DNA from: Cladorhizidae sp. MBARI D1340-BT2
Taxonomy: Eukaryota; Porifera; Demospongiae; Poecilosclerida; Cladorhizidae
Direction: 5' to 3'
Length of the DNA: 64,000 bases
NCBI GenBank assembly: GCA_028752905.1
Contig: JAQNBH010000015.1
Span: 13,282,036-13,346,035 of the forward strand
The notes beneath the pieces were generated by a model. It did not search any database, was not told where the DNA came from, and worked only from the letters and a program-made list of their open reading frames with translations. Shown here one piece after another: positions 1-20,600 of this stretch. A program made the translations under genes and the position numbers. Position 1 is the first letter of the stretch, and the number at the start of each line of letters is the position of its first letter.

Positions 1-54
1 TACATTTTAAATGTCTTTGTATCCAACTAAGTATGTAACTATAGGTAAAATTTG

Positions 55-105
55 CCCTGAGGAAGACCGAAGTATTTCGGTTGAAACGGCTTCAAAAACC
101 TAATG
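55..105 (+). repeat. Dispersed repeat end with strong hairpin
   Basis: The sequence CTGAGGA, then a hairpin with arms ACCGAA/TTCGGT, then GAAACG, resembles the CTGANGA...GAAA core of a hammerhead ribozyme. It also resembles the ends of LINE/Penelope-type elements. A diverged copy lies in inverted orientation at about 43925-43970 in a NEMF intron, so this is a mobile-element end. Whether the RNA is self-cleaving cannot be judged by eye, because the stem II pairing next to the core is imperfect. Confidence 0.5.
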
Positions 106-361
106 GCTGATTTAATTAAAGATAGCATATGATGTCAGCTGAGAGAGTAATCTCACATAATTATCATGTGTAGACCTGCAGGCACCTGCTCTACTTGTGT
201 GGTGTGTGTGTGTTGTGGTGTGTGTATTGTGGTATGTAAGTGTGTGTGGTTTTGTGTACTTGTATATGATTACTATGGTGATGCAGACTGGTTGTGGTGT
301 GCTGTAATTAGGGCATGCATGCATGACATAATTGTATGACAGTAAAATTATGTGCTATTAG

Positions 362-9633
<9,272 letters not shown>

Positions 9634-9769
9634 CCGCAGCCCAGGAATTTACTTCATCTCTTTGTGACACTTGCTTTTGCTGTTAATTAATGTTTGCTCT
9701 ACTTCTGTTTCAATTGACTTTTTCTGCTCTAATTCATGCACGTCTCTTCCTGAAACAACCTTTTCCTAG

Positions 9770-10410
9770 GATATTCCAGGCCTGTCCCTGGCGAGAGAGA
9801 CTGACCTACACACCACTAGGGTATTCCAGGGCTGGAGGTATTCCAGGGGTATTGGTATTCCTGGGCTATGGGGTATTCCGGGATCAGGACTAGGGGGTAT
9901 TCCAGGACTGGAGATATTCCCCAGGCTAGGGGTGTTCCCGGGCTAGGGGTATTCCCAGGCTAGGGGTGTTCCCGGGCTAGGGGTATTTCATGTCTGGGGA
10001 TATTCTAGGGTCAGGGGTGTTTTTGTGCTTATTCTAGGGCTATATAGAGGTGGCTAGATTTCTAGGGCTAGGGGTATTCTAGAGATAAGGTATTCTAAGG
10101 CTAGGATAGTCTAGGGCCAGTGATATTCTAGGCCTAGGATATTCTACGGCTAGGGATATTTTAAGGCTAGGATATTCTAGGGCGAGGGATATTTTAAGGC
10201 TCTAGGGCCAGTGATATTTTAAAGCTAGGATATTCTAGGGCGAGGGATATTTTAAAGCTAGGATATTCTAGGGCCAGCAATATTCTGGCTAGGATATTCT
10301 AGGGCCAGTGATATTTTAAAGCTAGGATACTCTAGGGCGAGGGATATTCTAGAGCCAGTGCTAAGAGCATCTAGATCTATGGTGGACATTTTCTAGGGTT
10401 AAGACATTCT
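9770..10410 (+). repeat. Degenerate GGGCTAGGGATATTCTAG minisatellite
   Basis: Tens of imperfect copies of a roughly 18-30 bp unit (GGTATTCCAGGGCTAGG evolving into GGATATTCTAGGGCCAGTG). It lies immediately after the MUS81 stop, so it is probably in or just past its 3' UTR. Confidence 0.85.
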
Positions 10411-12182
10411 AGTGGTGTTCTATATAGGGCTATCCCAAAGCATCCTGACCTACTAAGCTTTCTAGGATATGGTGTAGAGTTGATGACAGTGCTGAACATT
10501 GCCATCCCTAAGACCACCATTTATGCCAACTGTTTGTTGCATGTCTGCATTATCGAATATTGGACAATGTTGCTAAAGGATAAACCATTGGATACTCCAG
10601 GATACTACAGGTCTACCAACATATCACAAGATTGACTCCATGAAGATTTTGGCCCCAAAGATTTTTAAAGACAGTCATAATGGCAGGTACAGGGTCAACA
10701 CTCAAGTGCAATGTCGTGGTCAATTGGGGGGGGGGGCGGGAATATCCCACCTAGGGGGTATGAAGAGCACACCTGTTACATGCCCCAGCCTGGAGTGGTG
10801 GAGTGGTGAACAAGTGGCATAGTGTATGATGCATGTGTACGGGATGTTCCACCCACAGGTTGGCCCGGGGTGGGTGTGGGGTTGAGGAGGCCCTCACCTA
10901 CAACATCGCACTTCAGTGCCGACCTTTATCTGCCCTAGTTTGGCAGTTTGAAAGCTTTCAGTAATGGTTCAAGAGCCGATAAAAGTCTAAAACCTTCCTG
11001 GGGTCAAAGAGGTTTCCAATTATGCGTGGGCAGGGGCGGGTTCAACACCCCTCTTCCAGACCTCTCAAGTCACACGATTTGGTCGTGTGTCGCACGATTT
11101 CAGGACTTTTCTTGCGCTCTCACGACCACTTACCTATTTCTCACGCCGCTCCCAACCGAGATTTGGCGCTACCAAACAATGACAGAAGATCTTCCTCAAA
11201 CTCTAAAAGACACAGTTGGCTTCAATGCTGAAGAACCGTATCGTGTGGACATGTTTTGGGGGCATCTGAGAGAAATGACGGTTTGAGCCGTTTTGAATAT
11301 GATCTTTTGTTTAAAGTTGCAAATGTTGTATATATTGACCATAATATATACAGCATTAAAATGCAGGGGAAGAACGAATTTTTTCCCTTATCAACAATAA
11401 CAAGACACCAAGTAGAAGTTCCCTGAGTCTGGATGGTACACTTTCATCCCTTATTACAGTGAAGACGCATATCGAGAACCCACTTAGCTGGATTTCATCA
11501 GAAGTTCTTAAAGAAGCTAAGAAGGCTACAACTTTTTATAACCAGCAGCATAAAAACCGCTAATAGACAGACAATAAACTGTGCATCTTGCATGCAATAT
11601 ATGAATGTAACTACTTTCTTTACCTTACAGTATAAAATAAGTAGTTCAATGACAAGTCGATGTAATAATATTATAATAGCAACACTCGCAGGGGATTGAT
11701 GAGTGACAAAATGAATGTATTGCCTCGTAGCAGAGGATACGTAATTCCTTATAATATATAACTGCTAATCTAGTGTGTGCTATATATATACCCAGGGGAT
11801 TGATGATTGACAAAAGTGGAAATGATGGAGCAGAAAAGAACAAACATAATTATTAGTATAGTTATGACCGAGAGAAATTGATTATGGAAGGTTATTTGCA
11901 TATGCCTGCTCTTCCTTGGTCCACACAGCTGCCGATAAATTATAGACATTACATATATATCAATTAGAATTGGTGAATTCAGTAGGCCATGTAATGGCTA
12001 TTGAAGCTGCAGTATCGGCTCTGAATGATCAATACAAATGTGCATCTCCCATGTCTCACTCCAACCAGAGCATTTCTCACTCCACTTTAGCATGAAATCT
12101 CACACTAAGTAGCAATATAAGTTGAGAGGTCTGCTCTCCCCCCCCCCCCCCCCCCCCCTCCTCCCTCTCTATAAACAATCTA
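10411..12182. other. Intergenic, mostly unique sequence
   Basis: This lies between the convergent MUS81 and NEMF genes. Small open frames near 10640-11290 have no recognisable domain, and I see no splice-compatible conserved exon. A run of about 23 C (12137-12159) next to the foldback element is the only low-complexity feature. Confidence 0.6.
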
Positions 12183-12847
12183 AGGGGGGACAATGGCATT
12201 AAAAAAAAAAAATCTTTTTCTTATTTACCACTTTAGAGCTCCGTAGATTCTGCAAATTTCATGGTATGGACTTGATATATATATTAGCTCAAAAGATAGG
12301 TCTCTCTGTGTGCTCTCTTTTGATACTAAAATATGTTTCATAGGTATAACTATAGGTAGACCTAAAGTGGAGGGACCTCAAAACCTGAATGCCTGAAACC
12401 TCCGCATAAATATCTCCATTGCAAAGTGCTAAAGATTAGCACCAAGTCCAATGAGTGTTTTCATTAGGCTAAAATGTAAACATGGTCTAGCGCGCGGATG
12501 GAAATTCATTTTCCACCCGCGCGCTTGACCACGTCTTACATTTTAACGCGTAATGAAAACACTCATTGCGTAGAGTAGAGCTTCCTCGAGCTAATTTCCA
12601 CTTCGCAATCTGGAGATATTTATGTGGAGGTTTCAGGTTTTGAGGTCCCTCCACTTTAGGTCTAGTAACTTGCCTATAGTTATACATATGAAAAATATTT
12701 TAATATCAAAAGAGAGCACACAGAGACCTATCTTTTGAGCTATATATCAAGTCCATACCATGAAGTTTGCAGAATCTACGGTGCTCTAAAGTGGTAACCA
12801 TAAGTCAAAATTAAAAAAAAATTTTTTTAAATGCCATTGTCCCCCCC
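12183..12847. mobile_element. Foldback element FB2, near-perfect long inverted repeat
   Basis: Terminal inverted repeats begin GGGGGACAATGGCATT at left and end AATGCCATTGTCCCCC at right. The roughly 300-bp arms pair throughout (for example CCACTTTAGAGCTCCGTAGA against CGGTGCTCTAAAGTGG). The centre is a GC-rich palindrome around 12490-12530 (GCGCGCGGATGG against CCACCCGCGCGC). It encodes no protein and is a non-autonomous MITE-like element. It lies between the two genes. Confidence 0.88.
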
Positions 12848-14010
12848 AAGTCCTCACAAAACTGCACTCCCTATTTTGTGGCAGGACTATCTCCCTAGTG
12901 CTGTGTAAACAAGTGCTCTAATTGGGTCTGGTTTGTCAAAGCACTGGGCTGTGAGAGGACAAGGAAATTGACCAATACTGTGTTAATTATAAGGTCATGG
13001 CTCACCTCTGCTAATCTATGCTTGCAGTATATTAAAGAACTGAAACACTTGTATCACAGAGCATTAAAAGAGCTCTCCACTTGAATGAACTCTGGCAGTC
13101 ACAAAACACAAAATCAGGTGAGTGAGTGACCTTGATATTGCTGGACGTATCTTCAAAGAAACAAACATTTGATATCAAAATTACTGTATAGCACAGAGAA
13201 AAGAGTTATGGTACAAACAAAATACAACTTTTTCCCCCTTCTTATTTTAGTTTTGACCTCTAGTTACCCCATAGAGGAGAGGCTGCTAGGGGTGAGTGCA
13301 TCAAGCCTTCCTGTGTGAGGCACCACATAGAGGAGGCTACATGGGTTGGAGAGGAGCTGGTGTGTGATAGTAAGTCCAACAATGATAGAGACAGGCACAC
13401 TGTAACTGTGATAATTTATATCATTCTTCTTCATTCTCTTGGACTAAAATCACTCTCTCTCTCTCCACTTCTAGCAACAACTCCAGGCTATATATATATC
13501 AGTCGACAATGAACCCCTTGTGAACCCCTCACCTAGTCTTGAAGTACCAGTGCAAGTGACAAGACAGACAGAACTGGAGCAGAAGACTGCAGCACACAAT
13601 CATGATTGTGAAGCTCAACTGTTAAACCGTTGGTAGCAATAAATAAAAAATAAAAATATAATTTTTTTTTAATCCATCGAGAAATATAATGCCGAGAAAA
13701 GGCAAATGCAAGTTCTGATTAACAAAATGGAGAATGGGAGTAGCTTTCTCCCTGTGATTTTCCATGATTACTTGTGCAGTATTGTCGATACTGAACCTGC
13801 TATAGAGGCCAACTATGTACACAATCATCATATTTCAATTAATGGTAGAAGGTCGGCATAAAATGGAGCTCCTAATGTCCAGTTAAAAAAAAGAAAAATG
13901 AAACTTTTGCACTGCACACTGGCCAGATTTAATACGGAAGTCAGCGCCGTCCAGAGCTGGTTGCTATGGAGAACCACACTAAACACATCAAAATGATGCA
14001 CAAATCTGTA
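12848..14010. other. Intergenic sequence downstream of NEMF
   Basis: AT-rich unique DNA without a recognisable gene. Short frames at 13315-13512 and 13622-13831 show no family features. Confidence 0.55.
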
Positions 14011-14016
14011 TTTATT
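14011..14016 (-). terminator. NEMF polyadenylation signal AATAAA
   Basis: TTTATT on the + strand reads AATAAA in the NEMF sense, about 75 nt past the TAG stop. A canonical hexamer at the usual distance for a short 3' UTR supports the 3' end of the gene. Confidence 0.7.
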
Positions 14017-14090
14017 ACAGGCTCAATGTGATAGCGAGTTGTGATGATACGGTTCATCGCCATGTGGTCGGATGGTCTTCTAAGCCCCAG

Positions 14091-17000
14091 CTATCTGTGA
14101 CGTTGCTTGCTCGCCTGTGGCAGAGACATTTTGACCTTTCCGGGGATGTAGCGAGACAAATCGTTATCCTAGAGACGGAAGGGAAAAGGGAATGAAAGGA
14201 AGGGGGGAAAAAATTATCAATTTTATTTTCAGTGCGATCGTTTCCCCCGTACTGTGGGGGGAACTCACTGTACCATTGACTGCAATGCAAGCACATATAT
14301 GAATTGAATATCTCGTATAGTGTATGTTTGGAGGAAGTTGATGGACATGCTTTCATTATGGGGTTATGGGGGTTATGGTAGACCTCTCTAGTCCACAACC
14401 ACTGGTGTTCATTTGCATCAACACTTCGTGGATGGTGCATCTATAAACTATAAAATCACATGCACCAAGTCTTCGATACTTGTTCTACAAATAAAAGTGA
14501 GGTGCATGTAGAGGGGTCTTCTGCACCGTTAAACCTCCAAATCAACTGTCCCTGCAATAATTACATTCAAATGTGCTGCCATCACTGGAGGAGCCACCGC
14601 TGCTGCCGAGAGGCCAGGAAATGGAAGTTTGACGTGTCTGGAGAATACGTTCATAGATAAACTCAAGGATATCCTAGCTGAAAGGAAAAGTTGGATATTT
14701 GAAGATGGTGTCTAAAATTTGAATACGATTCCCCTGCATCTTTCTAGCTACCATGCGAGTACAGAGTGAAACTCGATGTGTGTGTTTTATATTTTATTAG
14801 CTGTGAGGCTCTACCCACAGAAGGTCAATTCACAAGTTATTTCCCAAACAACCATTACAGGGGGAAAAAGGGGGGGGGGGGAGGTTATCCATATTTACTT
14901 CTTACTTTTACGCTTTTCAGAAGATCCTTTTCTCTCTGAGATGTCTCCTTGGACTGAGTGAACCTTTGCAGCGCAGCCTTGGCAGCTGCAGTAAACATTT
15001 GCACTCATCATCAGAGGTAAAGTCAACTCTGGCTGACAACAACCACACATGCACATATCCCCTTACTCAATAAACCATTTTTATGATAATAGGCCTTGTC
15101 CGTCCGTCTGTTAGTGTGTCACGACACATGCACACATCAAAAACTATTCCTTCATCTTGACTATGGGGAATCCTGGAAAGCTGCCCGTCTGTCTGTGTGT
15201 GTCTGTGTGTGTGTGTGTGTGTGTCACGGTTATACACATGCTCCAGTAATCCTGAAGGACGTGACTGCAGAGTGGCTACTCTGTGAGCTGCACAGCACTG
15301 AACAACTACTAACTACACAGTGTGTAACAGAAAGCAGGAGAGCTGCAGCACGTGAAACTGAGCGAGAAAATGACTGGGAAGACGATGGGAGAGGAGAGTT
15401 GGATTAACAGATAGCAACAGAGAAACTAGGATAATTATCTTTATCCATTCATATTGCTTCAACTTTAGCTCTAGCAGGAAAATCTAGGATTATTAGACAT
15501 GATGAGGCCATGAGCATTATAAAATTCTCAAAAGCATAAAGATGAGGATTGGCTCCAGTAATTTGACCTTTCTGAATCAGAGAACAAATGACACTTCACA
15601 GAACAGAAATTTCAGCGAGTGCAAGGGATGAGGAGAGAGCATCCAATACCAGTAGAAGAAAAGAACTGAGGGCTGCACTGCCAGAAGTGCAAGGGATGAG
15701 GAGAGAGCAGCAGACATTGGTAGGTGAGTACTGAGGGCTGCATTCAGCATCAAGGGAGCAGGCAAGGAATAACTCTCACCAAAACATTATTTATTTTTAA
15801 CTAATACCTCCTCTACCCTTTCTGGCAATAAATCCACAAAACAACAAAGAATAGACTGAATCACAACGGTGGATTATGTGAGGATGTTATGATCTGCCAA
15901 CATTTACATCCTAAAAATCGATACGCTAACCAATATACACCTTCCAACCACAACACAACCAACCACAACACAAAACACTTGTATACCTCGCAGGGTTTCT
16001 GCAGGTACTTGTTAGTTATTATTACTTTATTATTATCATATTATTGTTGTGGTATATATAGCAACAACAACAATACTAATAATGATATATTTATTAGCAG
16101 TGTACCTTACCATGTTCCAGTGAGCACTGGCCATCATTTCACTTCTTGTTGCTATTTCTTTTATTTTAAGGGGAGGGGAAGAAGAGGGTCTGACCACGTC
16201 TGACCAGATCTTTGCACGTTTTGTGCTATGCTTGGGAACTGCAGGTTGGGAATGTGAAGTGAAATCAAACTCGTGTCAGGAATGCTACTTTCCAGCGTCA
16301 AGTCTTGAGTGGCTATGACAACTGTGATTGCTAGGGGCAATACAAACATTTAAATAAGAGGGCACTGGTCAACTAAATGTTCGTGTGAATAACAGAATCT
16401 TGTGGTTATGACTTTGGAACTCTATAGGTCCACAGATATAGTTCTTTCTATGTGCTCCCTTTTGGAATTAAAAAAAATATGTTGCATAGGACCTGCAGCC
16501 AAAGTGGCGGTACCTCAAAATCTGAGTGCTTGAACTGGCTGCAGTTGTGATTCTAGTATATATCTGTGGCTAGAGGAAGCTAAAGCGTGACGAAGTGGGC
16601 CAGTGTGAGTGCTGAAAGTTGCGAATGGATAAAAATTATTAAAAAATGATTTTCAGCACCCACGCTTGCCCACTTTGTCATGTTTTAGCTTCCTCTAGCC
16701 ACAGATACCACTCCACAACTGCAGCCAGTTCAGGCACTCACATTCTGAGGTACCTATGCATGGTATCAAAAGAGAGCACACAGAGAGCCCTGTTATATAA
16801 TCTAGTTCATGCAGTGAAGTGTGCAGAATATATGGAGCCCCAAAGTGGTAACCACAAGGTTTTGTATTCTATAATTTAGTCACCCCTTCACATGAAGATA
16901 TATCAATTTATAATTTTTTTTGTTGTAAAATCAGTGCTGTCATATTTTAGTGCTTGCTAGAGCAATGCCTCTAGCAATCACAGCCACTCAAGACTTGATG

Positions 17001-17671
17001 CTGGAATAGCATTCCTGACAAGAGTTTGTGCGTTGATCTCACTTCACATCCAAACCTGCAAAACAAAACAATACATGCAATTAGCCCCATTTAATTCGGT
17101 ATATAAATCAGGACCCATAGCATGAATTTTCAGACCCTCTTCCCTCCCCCCCCACCCACCCAACCCCCTCTTAAGCAAGAAGAGAATAAGTATGTCTAAT
17201 TCTTCTTAACAGTGAACCCCTTGATAACATAGCCTTTAAGAATAACCCTTCTTTAGGTAATGCATTTGCTAGCTAGCTAAACAGCTTTCTCTCTCTCTAT
17301 CACACACACACATGCAATAAAATCACACACATTTGCATGGTGGTGATGTGTAGCATGCTCACTCAGTCATCAAAGGCACGTGCTCTAAACAGCATGCACG
17401 CAACCGGACATTGTGCCTATTGATTAGGACAGTCACTACCTTTTCCTCTTCGATTGGTCCCAGGAACGAGCTTAACCTTGAACCTATAAGGAGACGTACA
17501 CACACATCAGCAACAGCAGGGTTAACGCTAGATTCTTCATGGCATGCTACATGGAGGTGGTTACTTGTAGTTGAGCATGGCAGAGTAAGGCCCACACATG
17601 ACAATGGCATATTGCAACACATCATCAGGCAGGGGGCAACCCGTCAGGAAATCCAGTCCAGTCAACTGCTC
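14091..17671 (-). CDS. NEMF: NEMF exons 30-33: NFACT-C (DUF3441) domain and C-terminus
   Basis: Exons 17565-17671, 17440-17483, 14906-14985 and 14091-14168 encode about residues 1041-1142. The string [20 protein letters not shown], then [20 protein letters not shown] and GKAAKAAL, then [13 protein letters not shown], matches the family C-terminal domain (vertebrate LTGxPxPEDVLLFAI, NYKYKVKLTPG, DTDLSRNIPGKVKV). The split codons AA|G, G|CT and the phase-0 junction before DND all agree. The stop is TAG at 14091-14093. Confidence 0.95.
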
Positions 17672-20600
17672 CTGCGAGATAGAATGAGTGATGTCATGTT
17701 ATCTGTTCAAGTTTAGGAGGCAATTCATAGAAACCAACCAGTGGTGTTGGTCCAGTGTGTCTCCCATAGAGCTATTGTCATCAACCTGCCTCAACCCAGT
17801 GTGGTGTTGGTCCAGTGTGTCTCCCATAGAGCTATTGTCAACCTACTTCAACCTGCCTCAACCCAGTGTGGTGTTGGTCCAGTGTGTGTCCTCATAGAGC
17901 TATTATCAACCTACTTCAACCTGAGTGTGGTGTTGGTGCAGTGTGTGTCCCCATAGAGCTATTGTCAACCTACTTCAACCTGCCTCAACCCAGTGTGGTG
18001 TTGGTCCAGTGTGTGTGCTATTATCAACCTACTTTAACCTACATGTAAGTGTGGTGTTGGTGCAGTGTGTGTCCCCATAGAGCTATTGTCAACCTACTTC
18101 AACCTGCCTCAACCCAGTGTGGTGTTGGTCCAGTGTGTGTCCTCATAGAGCTATTATCAACCTACTTCAACCTGCCTCAATCCAGTGTGGTGTTGGTGCA
18201 GTGTGTGTCCCCAGAGCTATTGTCAATCTACTTCAACCTGCCTCAACCCAGTGTGGTGTTGGTCCAGTGTGTGTCCTCATAGAGCTATTATCAACCTACT
18301 TCAACCTGCCTCAATCCAGTGTGGTGTTGATCCAGTGTGTGTCCCCATAAAGCTATTGTCAACCTACTTCAACCTGCCTCAACCCAGTGTGGTGTTGATC
18401 CAGTGTGTGTCCCCATAGAGCTATTGTCAACCTACTTCAACCTGCCTCAACCCAGTGTGGTGTTGGTCCAGTGTGTGTCCTCATAGAGCTATTATCAACC
18501 TACTTCAACCTGCCTCAATCCAGTGTGGTGTTGGTGCAGTGTGTGTCCCCAGAGCTATTGTCAATCTACTTCAACCTGCCTCAACCCAGTGTGGTGTTGG
18601 TCCAGTGTGTGTCCTCATAGAGCTATTATCAACCTACTTCAACCTGCCTCAATCCAGTGTGGTGTTGATCCAGTGTGTGTCCCCATAAAGCTATTGTCAA
18701 CCTACTTCAACCTGCCTCAACCCAGTGTGGTGTTGATCCAGTGTGTGTCCCCATAGAGCTATTGTCAACCTACTTCAACCTGCCTCAACTTGATCCAGTG
18801 TGTGTCCATAGAGCTATTATCAACCTACTTCAACCTACCTCAACCCAGTGTGGTGTTGATCCAGTGTGTGTCCCCATAGAGCTATTGTCAACCTACTTCA
18901 ACCTGCCTCAACCCAGTGTGGTGTTGATCCAGTGTGTGTCCCCATAGAGCTATTGTCAACCTACTTCAACCTGCCTCAACCCAGTGTGGTGTTGACCAGT
19001 GTGTGTCCCCATAGAGCTGTTGTCAACCTACCTCAACCCAGTGTGGTGTGTTGGTCCAGTGTGTGTCCCCATAGAGCTATTGTCAACCTACTTCAACCTG
19101 CCTCAACCCAGTGTGGTGTTGACCAGTGTGTGTCCCCATAGAGCTATTGTCAACCTACTTCAACCTACCTCAACCCAGTGTGGTGTGTTGGTCCAGTGTG
19201 TGTCCCCATAGAGCTACTGTCAACCTATTCAACCTGCCTCAACCCAGTGTGGTGTGTTGGTCTAGTGTGTGTCCCCATAGAGCTATTGTCAACCTACTTC
19301 AACCTGCCTCAACCCAGTGTGGTGTTGGTCCAGTGTGTGTCCCCATAGAGCTGTTGTCAACCTACTTCAACCTGCCTCAACCCAATGTGGTGTTGGTCCA
19401 GTGTGTGTCCCCATAGAGCTATTGTCAACCTACTTCAACCTGCCTCAACCCAGTGTGGTGTTGATCCAGTGTGTGTCCCCATAGAGCTATTGTCAACCTA
19501 CTTCAACCTGCCTCAACCCAGTGTGGTGTTGACCAGTGTGTGTCCCCATAGAGCTGTTGTCAACCTACTTCAACCTACCTCAACCCAGTGTGGTGTGTTG
19601 GTCCAGTGTGTGTCCCCATAGAGCTATTGTCAACCTACTTCAACCTGCCTCAACCCAGTGTGGTGTTGACCAGTGTGTGTCCCCATAGAGCTATTGTCAA
19701 CCTACTTCAACCTGCCTCAACCCAATGTGGTGTTGGTCCAGTGTGTGTCCCCATAGAGCTATTGTCAACCTACTTCAACCTGCCTCAACCCAGTGTGGTG
19801 TTGACCAGTGTGTGTCCCCATAGAGCTATTGTCAACCTACTTCAACCTGCCTCAACCCAGTGTGGTGTTGGTCCAGTGTGTGTCCCCATAGAGCTGTTGT
19901 CAACCTACTTCAACCTGCCTCAACCCAGTGTGGTGTTGGTCCAGTGTGTGTCCCCATAGAGCTATTGTCAACCTACTTCAACCTGCCTCAACCCAGTGTG
20001 TTGTGGTGTGTTGGAGTGTCCCCTCATAAAACTAGTTGCTAGATTTGTTTTTTAGCACGCTATACATGTACGTTAAATAGAATAAATGTCACCAGTTACC
20101 CTTTCTAGCTGCTGAATGCTCTCCTCCTCAAGCAAAACTTTCTTCTCTTCCTCATCGAGCTCCTCCACTTCCTTTACTTCATCCTCGACCACATCAACGC
20201 CGCCAACAACCGCTCCATCTTCTCCCTCGTGGTTGCTTTCATCCTTAACCGCAGGTCCTGCACCTGCAGAGACTCCTCCTCCACTCTCAGCTCCCTCTAG
20301 CTCCAATCTTTTTTCTTCTTCGAGGCACTGTTCAGCGGCACCTACAACATCCTCCACATCACCCTCTTCCTCCACTGCCTCGAGCTTCTCCCCCATCCCT
20401 CCCACCTCCTCCTCCTCCTCCCTCGCTGTTCTCTCGTGGACCAGTGCAATGGTTGGAGGAAGTTGCTTGTGTGTCTGTTTGGCTAAAGATGATGCTTCCT
20501 TCGTTCTTCCTCCTTCCTTCTGGCGATACTTGAGTTTGGAGTTGCTCGACTGCGTGGTGTCATAGTTCTTCTTCTTCCCTTTCTCTTTTTTGCTCAATTT

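Noticed and set aside
10948..11286. A 112-codon + strand frame in the intergenic region
   Set aside because: No domain, no homologue I recognise, no splice or promoter context.
17735..20030. Direct repeats suggesting a CRISPR array
   Set aside because: Units are contiguous without unique spacers, in an intron of a eukaryotic gene. The same applies to the other arrays in the window.
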